Of a stretch of DNA of 64,000 bases, positions 54,116-63,207 are shown in pieces. Both the position numbers and the translations under genes were made by a program. This DNA comes from an uncultured Muribaculaceae bacterium (GTDB lineage Bacteria > Bacteroidota > Bacteroidia > Bacteroidales > Muribaculaceae). The notes beneath the pieces were generated by a model. The model had not been told where the DNA came from, did no database searches, and worked only from the letters and a program-made list of their open reading frames with translations. The DNA lies in assembly GCA_944321705.1 (NCBI GenBank), contig CALUMG010000006.1:1-64000 (forward strand). The letters run 5' to 3'. Within the stretch, counting starts at the first letter, position 1, and each line of letters opens with the position of its first letter.

Positions 54116-55147
54116 ATGCTTGCGTATACTTATGTAAAACAAGGAAAATTTGAATTGCTCGAAAAGGCGAAACCCACTTTGGTCGACAGTCGCGATGCAA
54201 TAGTCCGCGTCACGCTGGGAAGCATTTGCACGAGTGATTTGCACATAAAGCACGGGAGCGTGCCTCGTGCAGTTCCCGGAATCACTGTCGGGCATGAAAT
54301 GGTCGGAGTGGTGGAACAAGTCGGCAGTGATGTCGTCACCGTAAAACCAGGGGACAGGGTCACAGTGAATGTTGAAACGTTTTGCGGAGAATGTTTTTTT
54401 TGCAAGCATGGCTTTGTGAACAATTGTACTGATCCCGACGGTGGTTGGGCATTAGGATGCTGCATCGACGGAGGCCAGGCTGAATATGTAAGGGTGCCGC
54501 ATGCCGATCAAGGCTTGAACTGTATTCCCGACATGGTGAGCGACGAGCAGGCCTTGTTTGTAGGAGACATACTTGCAACCGGATTCTGGGCGACTCGCAT
54601 TTCTGAGATTTCGCCCGACGATACGGTCTTGATTATCGGGGCCGGACCAACGGGCATTTGCACATTGCTTTGCGTTATGTTGAAACGGCCGAAGAAAATA
54701 ATCATGTGTGAACGATCGTCCGAGCGACTCGATTTCGTGAAACGTCATTATCCCGATGTGTTGACTGTCGTACCCGAGGATTGCGAAGATTTTGTCAAGA
54801 ATAACAGTGACCACGGCGGAGCCGATGTGGTCATTGAGGTTGCCGGAAGCGACGAAACGTTTCAAATGGCATGGAAATGTGCACGACCCAATGCCGTGGT
54901 GACGGTCGTGGCCCTTTACGACAAGCCGCAAATTTTGCCGTTGCCCGAAATGTATGGGAAAAATCTGGTGCTCAAGACCGGTGGTGTGGACGGATGCGAC
55001 TGCGCCGAGATTTTAAAGTTGATAGAAGCCGGCAAAATCGATACTACGCCACTCATAACGCATCGTTTCCCGTTGAAGGAAATAGACAAGGCTTATGACT
55101 TGTTTGAGCATAAACGTGACGGAGTGTTCAAGGTGGCTGTTTATTGA
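54116..55147 (+). CDS. Zinc-dependent alcohol dehydrogenase
   Basis: I choose the ATG at 54116 (343 aa) because it has an AGGA site 6-8 bases upstream and because a TAAGTTTG box at 54083-54090 ends one base before the alternative ATG at 54092. The medium-chain fold shows GHEMVGVVEQVG with the catalytic-zinc His, four structural-zinc cysteines in NVETFCGECFFCKHGFVNNC and the NAD(P)-binding GAGPTG. It oxidises or reduces an alcohol or sugar alcohol; the substrate is unknown. Single-gene unit. Confidence 0.88.
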   Translation: MLAYTYVKQGKFELLEKAKPTLVDSRDAIVRVTLGSICTSDLHIKHGSVPRAVPGITVGHEMVGVVEQVGSDVVTVKPGDRVTVNVETFCGECFFCKHGFVNNCTDPDGGWALGCCIDGGQAEYVRVPHADQGLNCIPDMVSDEQALFVGDILATGFWATRISEISPDDTVLIIGAGPTGICTLLCVMLKRPKKIIMCERSSERLDFVKRHYPDVLTVVPEDCEDFVKNNSDHGGADVVIEVAGSDETFQMAWKCARPNAVVTVVALYDKPQILPLPEMYGKNLVLKTGGVDGCDCAEILKLIEAGKIDTTPLITHRFPLKEIDKAYDLFEHKRDGVFKVAVY

Positions 55148-55227
55148 AAAAAACATGTTTTGGAGGCTTTTTTGTCCCGATTTTTGCAAAAAATGAATGT
55201 TGAAGAGAGGTTTTTTGCTTGAAAATT

Positions 55228-55257
55228 TTGCAGAATGAAAAATAGTGTCTATATTTG
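55228..55257 (+). promoter_or_regulatory. Promoter of tRNA-Glu and rpsT
   Basis: TTG at 55228-55230, a 19-base spacer and TATATTTG at 55250-55257, 30 bp before the first tRNA-Glu. No separate promoter was found before rpsT, so it may serve the whole tRNA-rpsT-tRNA group. Confidence 0.75.
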
Positions 55258-55287
55258 CACTCGCTTTTGGGACGCAACCTTTGAAAT

Positions 55288-55359
55288 GGCCCATTCGTCT
55301 ATCGGTTAGGACGCAAGATTTTCATTCTTGAAAGAGCGGTTCGATTCCGCTATGGGCTA
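55288..55359 (+). tRNA. tRNA-Glu (UUC), copy 1
   Basis: A 72-nt tRNA. Acceptor GGCCCAT pairs with ATGGGCT (G-U at the first pair); the anticodon loop TTTTCAT sits in CAAGA/TCTTG (anticodon UUC); the T-loop is TTCGATT. CCA is not encoded. It is identical over its full length to the copy at 55737-55808. Confidence 0.93.
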
Positions 55360-55401
55360 CAATAAAACAGCAATTTTTTATTAAAAAATAAAGATTAAAA
55401 A

Positions 55402-55659
55402 ATGGCAAATCACAAATCATCGCTTAAAAGAATTCGCAAGACTGTAACAAGAAATCTTCGTAACCGCTATTACGCAAAGACGATGCGTACTTATGTACGT
55501 CGTGTTCGTGCAATGAGCAACAAGGAAGAAGCACAAGCAGCTTATGTAAAGACATCTTCTTTGCTTGACAAGCTTGCTCGCAAAGGTCTTATTTCAAAGA
55601 ACAAAGCTTCTAACTTGAAGTCGAAGCTCGCTCGCCACATCAACAAGTTGGCTGCGTGA
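55402..55659 (+). CDS. rpsT: Ribosomal protein S20
   Basis: An 85-aa, very basic helical protein beginning [21 protein letters not shown], the standard S20 opening, and ending ARHINKLAA. It binds 16S rRNA in the small subunit. It lies 42 bp after one tRNA-Glu and 77 bp before an identical one, so all three are probably one transcript. Confidence 0.96.
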   Translation: MANHKSSLKRIRKTVTRNLRNRYYAKTMRTYVRRVRAMSNKEEAQAAYVKTSSLLDKLARKGLISKNKASNLKSKLARHINKLAA

Positions 55660-55736
55660 CCCCCTCTTGATGTGATGGCGACAGATGTTGTCATGACATG
55701 ATGTGAATGATCACTGGAGCGATGTGAAGAAATATT

Positions 55737-55808
55737 GGCCCATTCGTCTATCGGTTAGGACGCAAGATTTTCATTCTTGAAAGAGCGGTTCGATTCCGCT
55801 ATGGGCTA
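55737..55808 (+). tRNA. tRNA-Glu (UUC), copy 2
   Basis: Identical in all 72 positions to the copy at 55288-55359, whereas the flanks differ almost at once on both sides. A stable hairpin follows at 55812-55844. Confidence 0.93.
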
Positions 55809-55811
55809 CAG

Positions 55812-55844
55812 CAATGCCGGGGTGTGTAATATGCCCCGGCATTG
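55812..55844 (+). terminator. Hairpin after tRNA-Glu copy 2
   Basis: Perfect 11-bp GC-rich stem CAATGCCGGGG (55812-55822) with CCCCGGCATTG (55834-55844). There is little U-run. A 14-base palindrome TCTCTCATGAGAGA follows at 55857. Confidence 0.6.
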
Positions 55845-56017
55845 TCGTATGTTTGTCTCTCATGAGAGAGAAACAGGCAAGTGATTTCGAGACATCCAAT
55901 ATTGTTCGGGCATGGTGGAAATTTGAGGAAATGAGTTTGCTTGATTTCCTATATCTGAGACACATCCCATATTATTCAAATGTGGTAAAAGTTGAGGGAA
56001 ATATCGAAAAAAATTCG

Positions 56018-56090
56018 TAAATTTGTTTGTTCAAAGAATTGTATAATTAAGGAATCAAAATCACATGCCGGGCATGTCCTGAAGCCCGGC
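56018..56090 (+). promoter_or_regulatory. gyrB promoter box and leader hairpin
   Basis: TAAATTTG at 56018-56025 is a likely -7 box. A leader hairpin GCCGGGC (56067-56073) with GCCCGGC (56084-56090) ends 25 bp before the gyrB ATG. In a genome region of moderate GC, such a stable stem so near the start could affect translation or message stability. Confidence 0.5.
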
Positions 56091-56115
56091 AAAGTAGTGT
56101 GGGGAATATAAGATT

Positions 56116-58074
56116 ATGTCATCAGAAGAAATAGCAGAACAGAAGTATTCGGCAAGCAATATTCAGGTTCTTGAAGGACTTGAAGCTGTTAGAAAACGCC
56201 CTTCGATGTATATCGGGGATACCAGTTCCAAGGGATTGCATCATCTCGTCTATGAGGTGGTTGACAATTCAATCGATGAGGCAATGGCCGGATTTGCAAC
56301 GCATATCGAAGTAACGATAACCGAAGATAATTCAATCAAGGTGGTTGATAACGGTCGAGGCATCCCTGTCGACATGCATGAGAAATTGCATAAATCGGCA
56401 CTTGAGGTGGTTCTTACCGTGCTTCACGCCGGAGGTAAATTTGACAAAGGTTCTTATAAAGTGTCAGGAGGACTTCATGGCGTGGGAGTGTCGTGCGTCA
56501 ACGCGCTGTCGACTTATTTGCGTGCCGAGGTGCGCCGAGGAGGAAAAATCTATATGCAGGAATATAGCTGCGGACATCCGAAAGCTCCAGTTGCCGTAAT
56601 AGGCGAAACTTCGGTCGAAGATCATGGCACAACGATATTTTTCCATCCCGATTCGTCGATATTTTCAGAGACAGTCTATGACTACGGCATTCTTGCCACT
56701 CGTTTGCGTGACTTGGCATTCTTGAACGCAGGGGTGGCATTGACGTTGACCGATTTGCGCCAAAAAGACGAGGAAGGAAATCCGAAAGTTGAAAAATTCT
56801 ATTCAAAAACAGGTCTTGACGAGTTTGTACAATATATCGACTCAAACAAAGAGCATCTTATAAATGACGTGATTCACATAAGCACCGAGAAGCAGGGCAT
56901 CCCTGTGGAAGTGGCCATGACTTATAACACGTCGTTCAATGAAAACATATATTCGTTTGTCAATAACATTAATACGATAGAAGGCGGTACGCATCTCACT
57001 GGTTTCCGTCGCGGTCTTGGCGCAACGTTGAAAAAATATGCCGAAGACTCGAAGATGCTTGAAAAGGTAAAAGTGGAAATAAGCAAAGATGACTTCCGCG
57101 AAGGCTTGACTGCCGTTATTTCGGTTAAGGTCCTTGAACCTCAGTTTGAAGGACAAACGAAAACTAAACTTGGCAACAATGAAGTGATAGGTGCTGTGGA
57201 AACAGCTGTAAGAGAGGCGTTAGGCAATTATCTTGAAGAGCATCCTACTCAAGCCAAGGCCATTATCGAAAAGGTGATACTTGCAGCCACGGCACGTCAT
57301 GCCGCACAAAATGCACGATTGAAAGTGCAACGCAAGAGCCCGTTGGGTGGGGGCGGCCTGCCAGGCAAGCTTGCCGACTGCTCTTCGAAAGTTCCCGAAG
57401 AATGTGAATTGTTCCTTGTCGAGGGAGACTCGGCAGGCGGTTCGGCAAAGCAAGGCCGCGACCGTGTATATCAGGCAATCTTGCCATTGCGCGGTAAGAT
57501 ATTGAACGTGGAAAAGGCAATGGATCACAAGGTGTTCGACAGTGAGGAGATTGTAAACATGTTCAAGGCTCTTGGTGTCACGATAGGAACAGAAGAAGAT
57601 CCGAAGGAAGCTAATTTGTCGAAATTGCGTTATCACAAAATCATAATCATGACCGATGCCGATGTGGACGGTGCCCACATAGCCACGTTGCTCATGACAT
57701 TCTTCTTCCGTCGCATGCGTGCAATCATTGAGAATGGATATTTGTATATAGCGACTCCGCCATTGTACAAATGTTCAAAAGGTAATAATACCGAATATTG
57801 CTGGAATGACCAGCAGGTGCGCCAGTTTATCGACAAATATGCCGGAGGTGATGAGAAGCAAATAAAGTTGCAACGCTACAAGGGTCTTGGTGAAATGAAC
57901 CCTGAACAATTGCGTGAAACGACCATGGATCCGGCTAATCGCATATTGAAACAGGTGTGCATAAGCGATGCGGCCGAAGCCGATCGCATTTTCTCGATGC
58001 TGATGGGCGAGGATGTGGCTCCGCGCCGTCAATTCATAGAGAGTAACGCAACCTATGCCAACATTGATGCTTGA
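56116..58074 (+). CDS. gyrB: DNA gyrase subunit B
   Basis: A 652-aa ATPase subunit of type II topoisomerase. The GHKL ATP site is shown by VVDNSIDEA, DNGRGIPVD and VSGGLHGVGVSC; the TOPRIM domain by LVEGDSAGGSAKQGRDR and MTDADVDGAH; the C-terminal tail by QRYKGLGEMNP. It works with GyrA to supercoil DNA. Length is normal. No other replication gene adjoins. It is closed by a strong terminator at 58105. Confidence 0.96.
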   Translation: MSSEEIAEQKYSASNIQVLEGLEAVRKRPSMYIGDTSSKGLHHLVYEVVDNSIDEAMAGFATHIEVTITEDNSIKVVDNGRGIPVDMHEKLHKSALEVVLTVLHAGGKFDKGSYKVSGGLHGVGVSCVNALSTYLRAEVRRGGKIYMQEYSCGHPKAPVAVIGETSVEDHGTTIFFHPDSSIFSETVYDYGILATRLRDLAFLNAGVALTLTDLRQKDEEGNPKVEKFYSKTGLDEFVQYIDSNKEHLINDVIHISTEKQGIPVEVAMTYNTSFNENIYSFVNNINTIEGGTHLTGFRRGLGATLKKYAEDSKMLEKVKVEISKDDFREGLTAVISVKVLEPQFEGQTKTKLGNNEVIGAVETAVREALGNYLEEHPTQAKAIIEKVILAATARHAAQNARLKVQRKSPLGGGGLPGKLADCSSKVPEECELFLVEGDSAGGSAKQGRDRVYQAILPLRGKILNVEKAMDHKVFDSEEIVNMFKALGVTIGTEEDPKEANLSKLRYHKIIIMTDADVDGAHIATLLMTFFFRRMRAIIENGYLYIATPPLYKCSKGNNTEYCWNDQQVRQFIDKYAGGDEKQIKLQRYKGLGEMNPEQLRETTMDPANRILKQVCISDAAEADRIFSMLMGEDVAPRRQFIESNATYANIDA

Positions 58075-58104
58075 CAAGTGAAATTTCAATATAGTACTAC
58101 AGAG

Positions 58105-58137
58105 TGATGGCCGATAATCGTCGGCCATCATTTTTTT
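58105..58137 (+). terminator. Intrinsic terminator of gyrB
   Basis: Perfect 10-bp stem TGATGGCCGA (58105-58114) with TCGGCCATCA (58121-58130), 6-base loop, then seven T. Confidence 0.88.
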
Positions 58138-58160
58138 CATAGTTTCAGTTAGGAAGATAA

Positions 58161-58322
58161 GATAAGATAGGATTCGGTTCAGCATAGCCAATCATAAAAA
58201 CGTTGTTTTTTGCTTGTCTCTGCGTTCACCTTTCACTATCTTTCGATAAGATAGGATTCGTCTCGGCAATAGAAAAATAAGCGAGCTAATTTTCGTATTG
58301 CACTCGACTTTCACTATCTTTG
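58161..58322 (+). repeat. Short direct repeats with promoter-like boxes
   Basis: A 16-base unit GATAAGATAGGATTCG occurs at 58161-58176 and 58245-58260, 84 bp apart. A 13-base unit TTTCACTATCTTT occurs at 58231-58243 and 58309-58321, 78 bp apart. The last one continues into TATCTTTG (58315-58322), a -7 box 21 bp before the regulator gene ATG. The first copy reads TATCTTTC, one base off. Confidence 0.55.
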
Positions 58323-58343
58323 TGAAAAACCAGAATAACTACT

Positions 58344-59978
58344 ATGCAATTCCGTGCGATATGTCTCCTAATAGTGATTGTGTTGGGAGCTACTGGCTTA
58401 TTTGGACAGCCAAGATATAACCTTGAAAAATTAAATACCGATTCGCTATTGTCGGTGCTTGACGGTATAGTGGATGGCAAGGAGCCCATAGAGGTTGCCA
58501 AGCAACAGTCGATAGCCATGAGTAAAATCAGGCTGGATGAAGCGATGGGCGACAAGGCGTTGTTTGATGCTTATGGGGAGATGTTTTACCAGTATCGTAA
58601 ATACCGACTTGATTCAGCATTATATTATGCACGTTGTCGCGTGGAAGTTGCTAAAAGAATAGGAGAAATGGATTCCATTTCGGTGGCATTGATGAATGTA
58701 GCCGACGGATTGAAAGGACTTGGCCAGTTTGATGCAGGAATTGACATTCTAAAGAAGCTTCCTCATGACGAATTTGTGAAAAACAGCAATTATTACTATT
58801 ATTTGTTGCATTCAATAACTTTGTCGATATTTAATGAAAATCATGACGAAGACATGACAGGTTATTATCTCAATCAGTTGCGAGCTTATCGCGATTCCAT
58901 CTCCATGGTAAATATTGAAGGTTCCCCCGGATATATCATAAACGAAAGTGAGATATACTTGAGCGAGGGCCGATATGACGACGCGTTGAAGATTTTGATC
59001 GACTTCATGAATGACAATCCTGAATTGATTGCCGACAATGCCATATTCTGGTGCACGCTTGCCGATATTTATCACCTCTTTGGAAATATGAAGGCCGAGA
59101 TATATTGTCTCACAATGGGAGCCATAATAGACAAGCGAAATAGCGTGAAAACATATACGTCCTTGCAAGATCTTGCGTTGATGCTTAACGATGAAGGAGA
59201 CACCGACCGTGCTTATAAATACATAACTTGTGCAATAGAAGACATCATGAACAGCAATGCACGCAGCCGCCTCCTTCAAGTGGCAAAATACATGCCTATC
59301 ATATTGGATGCCTATGAACAAGTTCAGGAGGATGAGCGCAATGCCCGCATATTCTATTATATCATAGTGAGCATATTGGTGATAATATTGGTGGCGATAT
59401 TGTTGGTATTGAGCAAGCGCAACCGCAAATTGATAGAGGTGCGTCGCAAGCTTGATGCCAAAAACAAGGAACTGGTGTCGCTTAACGAAGATTTGAAGGA
59501 TGTCAATGGCAGGCTTGGAGAATCAAACAAGATAAAGGAAACCTACATAGCCCAGTTGTTCAATATATGTTCGGGTTATATCGACGACATGGAAAAATTC
59601 AGAGTTTCGTTGTCTCGCAAAGTCAAGACGGGGCAGATGGCCGATATAAAGGCTGCTGTATCTTCTCCGGTCACTACCGATGCATTAAAGGACTTTTTCA
59701 AAAAGTTTGACGTGATATTCCTTGACTTGTTCCCGACATTTGTTGAAGACTTCAACAAGTTGATGCAGCCGGGATCTGAAATAATACCAAAAGAAGGGGA
59801 ATGCCTTACGCCCGAATTGAGAATTTATGCTCTCGTCAGGTTGGGAATAAACGACAGTACGAAAATAGCAAGTTTCCTTCACTATTCATCGCAGACGGTA
59901 TATAATTACAGGATGAAAGTAAGGAACAAAGCCGTCGTCCCGAAAGACAAATTCGTGAAGGCTGTCCAAAATTTGTAA
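58344..59978 (+). CDS. TPR/membrane/HTH regulator (DUF6377-like)
   Basis: A 544-aa protein. Order: signal peptide (about 1-20), helical TPR-like periplasmic region (about 25-325), one membrane segment (about 335-357: FYYIIVSILVIILVAILLVL), a coiled coil (about 360-398) and a cytoplasmic domain ending in a helix-turn-helix (SFLHYSSQTVYNYRMKVRNK). This layout matches the DUF6377 regulators of Bacteroidetes, one-protein sensors that often sit beside SusC/SusD genes. It precedes SusC by 246 bp on the same strand, so it probably controls that pair. The ligand is unknown. Confidence 0.82.
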   Translation: MQFRAICLLIVIVLGATGLFGQPRYNLEKLNTDSLLSVLDGIVDGKEPIEVAKQQSIAMSKIRLDEAMGDKALFDAYGEMFYQYRKYRLDSALYYARCRVEVAKRIGEMDSISVALMNVADGLKGLGQFDAGIDILKKLPHDEFVKNSNYYYYLLHSITLSIFNENHDEDMTGYYLNQLRAYRDSISMVNIEGSPGYIINESEIYLSEGRYDDALKILIDFMNDNPELIADNAIFWCTLADIYHLFGNMKAEIYCLTMGAIIDKRNSVKTYTSLQDLALMLNDEGDTDRAYKYITCAIEDIMNSNARSRLLQVAKYMPIILDAYEQVQEDERNARIFYYIIVSILVIILVAILLVLSKRNRKLIEVRRKLDAKNKELVSLNEDLKDVNGRLGESNKIKETYIAQLFNICSGYIDDMEKFRVSLSRKVKTGQMADIKAAVSSPVTTDALKDFFKKFDVIFLDLFPTFVEDFNKLMQPGSEIIPKEGECLTPELRIYALVRLGINDSTKIASFLHYSSQTVYNYRMKVRNKAVVPKDKFVKAVQNL

Positions 59979-60224
59979 ACATGTTGTAAAACATATGTTT
60001 TTTTGCGGTTTCTCGCTTCCCATAAAAGGGTAAAAAGTTTACTTTATTTGAAAAATTGCCAAAATTTAAGGAATTGTGAATTAATTATTTAGGTGTCTCA
60101 ATTGCTCTTTTTGAGTTTACTATGGCTGTTTATATGACATAGCTTTGTTACATGAGTATGATAATTTTGCGAACAAAGATTTTGCATACAATTATTCATA
60201 CATATTAACAAACCTAATTAATTG

Positions 60225-63191
60225 ATGAAACGTTTAAAGTCTGATTTATTCAAGGTGCTAATTGTTGTATTTGCACTAATCTTGAATTTTAATGTTTATG
60301 CGCAGACTACGATGGTTGAAGGACTTGTTGTCGATGGCAACAAAGAACCCGTGATTGGCGCATCTGTTATGGTGAAAGGCATGCAAATAGGTACGGCTAC
60401 CGATTTTGATGGTCGTTTCTCTGTTAAAGTGCCGGAAAGTAATTCAATTCTTGTAATCTCCTATGTAGGATGTGAAACTCGTGAAATCGCGGCTAATTCT
60501 CCGGAATTGCAATCGGGAGTAGTTTTGCGTGAAAGTGCACAGAATCTTGATGAAGTTGTTGTGATTGGTTACGGTAGCGTTAAGAAATCGGATGCTACCG
60601 GTTCCCTCGTGGCAATCAAACCCGATGATTTTAATAAAGGTAATCGAGTTACTGCACAAGACGCACTTGTCGGGAAAGTGGCCGGTGTCAATGTCGTTAC
60701 CGGTTCGGGAGCTCCGGGTTCGGGAGCTACGATTCGCGTGCGCAGTGGAGCCTCGCTTTCGGCAAGCAACGACCCGTTGATTGTTATTGACGGTGTGCCT
60801 GTCGACAACTCGACCATTGAAGGTTCATCCAATATCATCGGTTCATTAAACCCTGATGACATAGAGACATTTACAGTGTTGAAAGATGCTTCGGCAACAG
60901 CCATCTACGGTTCGCGTGCATCAAATGGTGTAATCGTTATCACCACTAAGAAAGGTACTGACCGATTGGCTGTAAATTATTCAAGCAATTATTCGGTAAG
61001 TACGGTGGCCAACAAGCTCGACGTGCTTACGGCAGATGAGTTCCGTGCGTTCGTCCCCACTGTTACCGGTGTGCCTTCAAATCCATCTTTTGGCTCGGCA
61101 AATACCGACTGGCAAGATGAGATATACCGTGCTGCGTTCGGTACAGAACAGAATTTGTCGGTTTCGGGCAAGGTAAAACCCATCAACAGTCCGTATCGCG
61201 TGTCATTGGGATATACCAACCAAAATGGTATCATAAAAAATAACAATTACCAACGCTTGTCGTTTGGCGGAAACATTGCACCGTCGCTTCTTGACGACCA
61301 CTTGACTGCAAACATTAACTTGAAGGTTTCTTATGAAAACAATAAGATGGTTGACAATTCGGTGGTAAACAATGCTTTGCGTTATGACCCGACTCGTCCT
61401 GTAATGACCGGCAGTCCTACTGCATCTACCGATCCGGGTCTCGGATATTTCATTTGGACTAATGAAAGCGGTCCTATGGCTATACAGACTGACAACCCTA
61501 TGGCACAACTTGAACTTACCGACCAAAGCAACAAGGTGGTTCGTTCGATAGGTAGTGCAGCCATCATGTATAAGATTCATGGTCTTGAAGACTTGAAATT
61601 GAATGTGAACCTTGGTTACGACGTGCTCGAAAGTAAGTATAACAAGGACGTGCCTGAACTTGCAGGTATGATGTACACTCAAAACCAGAAAGATGGCACA
61701 GGCTTGATGCAACGAGGCGTACAGAACAAGCGCAACTATTTGCTCGATGCATTTGCCAACTATGACAAGACCATATCTAAGCACACATTCGGCATCATGG
61801 CCGGTTACGGATGGCAACACTTCTGGAGGAAGTACAATCTTTCAACTGATGATCCTCAAGGCAATCAATTGTTGAGCGATACTCACTATGAAACTGAATA
61901 TTACTTGTTGTCGTTCTACGGACGTGCCAATTACAGCTACGATGACCGTTATCTTGCAACTGTTACTTTGCGTTCGGATGCTTCATCTCGTTTCGCCAAA
62001 GGTAATCGCTGGGGCATATTCCCGTCGGCAGCTCTTGCATGGCGTATCATTCAAGAGGATTTCTTGAAAGAACAATCGGTATTGTCTGACTTGAAATTGC
62101 GTCTCGGCTATGGTGTCACAGGTCAGCAGGATATCTTGAACGACTATCCTTATATGACAACCTTCACGGTATCTTATCCGGAATCATCTTATCAATTTGG
62201 CAATACTTGGTATAACACATACCGCCCGAACGGATATGACAGCGACATAAAATGGGAAACGACTACTACATGGAACGCCGGATTTGATTATGGATTCTTG
62301 GGCAACCGCATTTACGGTTCTATCGATTATTACAAGCGATACACCAAAGACTTGCTCAACACAATCAATGTGATTTCGGGAACCAACTACTCTTCGGTAA
62401 TCACTACCAATATCGGAAAGATGGAAAACCAAGGTGTTGAATTCTCCATCAATGCCGTTCCTGTAAGAACCGATGATTTTGAATGGACAGTAGGATTCAA
62501 CTATACATGGAATGATTCTAAAATCACCAAGTTGAACATGATAGACACAGGTCAAAACTTCGTTCAGACTGGTGCCATTTCGGGTACGGGAAAATATGTG
62601 CAAGTGTTCATGGTAGGTGAACGTCCATATACTTTCTACCTGTGCAAGCAGGCTTATGACGAAAACGGCAAGCCGCTCGAAGGCCAGTATGTACAACCCG
62701 ACGGCTCTGTTTCGAGCAATGAATATCGCTATGCTACCGGAAAGAGCGCGTTGCCAACTTCCTATATAGGATTCAACACCCGTTTCTCTTATAAGAATTG
62801 GGATCTGGCACTTAGCGGTCACGGTTCGTTTGGCAACTATGTTTACAATTATGTTGCAGCCGATCAATATGTACAATCGGTTTACAGCGACCAAGGAAGC
62901 TACTCCAACATTCTGCAATCCACAGCCAATACGGGATTCCAGACCCAACAATTGTATTCAGACATGTGGCTTGAAAACGGTTCTTTCTTCCGTTTTGACA
63001 ACATAACGCTCGGATACACATTCGACAAGTTGTGGAACGACAACAGTCGCTTGCGCTTGACAGCATCGGTGTCGAACATTGCCACTATTACCGGTTACTC
63101 GGGCATAGATCCGGAACTTCCCGACGGACTTGACCGTGAAGTTTATCCGCGTCCGCGCACATATACTTTCGGAGTAAATCTCACATTCTAA
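60225..63191 (+). CDS. SusC-like TonB-dependent outer-membrane transporter (second)
   Basis: The ATG at 60225 (988 aa) is preferred over a TTG one codon before. Signal peptide, then the carboxypeptidase-regulatory-like domain (about 30-105: GLVVDGNKEPVIGASVMVKG), then EVVVIGYGSVKK, the plug (ATAIYGSRASNGVIVITTKKG at about 225-245) and a barrel ending in GVNLTF. It partners with the SusD gene 16 bp downstream. TAGCTTTG (60140-60147) and TAATTTTG (60162-60169) are candidate -7 boxes in the preceding 246 bp. Glycan unknown. Confidence 0.93.
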   Translation: MKRLKSDLFKVLIVVFALILNFNVYAQTTMVEGLVVDGNKEPVIGASVMVKGMQIGTATDFDGRFSVKVPESNSILVISYVGCETREIAANSPELQSGVVLRESAQNLDEVVVIGYGSVKKSDATGSLVAIKPDDFNKGNRVTAQDALVGKVAGVNVVTGSGAPGSGATIRVRSGASLSASNDPLIVIDGVPVDNSTIEGSSNIIGSLNPDDIETFTVLKDASATAIYGSRASNGVIVITTKKGTDRLAVNYSSNYSVSTVANKLDVLTADEFRAFVPTVTGVPSNPSFGSANTDWQDEIYRAAFGTEQNLSVSGKVKPINSPYRVSLGYTNQNGIIKNNNYQRLSFGGNIAPSLLDDHLTANINLKVSYENNKMVDNSVVNNALRYDPTRPVMTGSPTASTDPGLGYFIWTNESGPMAIQTDNPMAQLELTDQSNKVVRSIGSAAIMYKIHGLEDLKLNVNLGYDVLESKYNKDVPELAGMMYTQNQKDGTGLMQRGVQNKRNYLLDAFANYDKTISKHTFGIMAGYGWQHFWRKYNLSTDDPQGNQLLSDTHYETEYYLLSFYGRANYSYDDRYLATVTLRSDASSRFAKGNRWGIFPSAALAWRIIQEDFLKEQSVLSDLKLRLGYGVTGQQDILNDYPYMTTFTVSYPESSYQFGNTWYNTYRPNGYDSDIKWETTTTWNAGFDYGFLGNRIYGSIDYYKRYTKDLLNTINVISGTNYSSVITTNIGKMENQGVEFSINAVPVRTDDFEWTVGFNYTWNDSKITKLNMIDTGQNFVQTGAISGTGKYVQVFMVGERPYTFYLCKQAYDENGKPLEGQYVQPDGSVSSNEYRYATGKSALPTSYIGFNTRFSYKNWDLALSGHGSFGNYVYNYVAADQYVQSVYSDQGSYSNILQSTANTGFQTQQLYSDMWLENGSFFRFDNITLGYTFDKLWNDNSRLRLTASVSNIATITGYSGIDPELPDGLDREVYPRPRTYTFGVNLTF

Positions 63192-63207
63192 AAACTATAA
63201 TAACATA

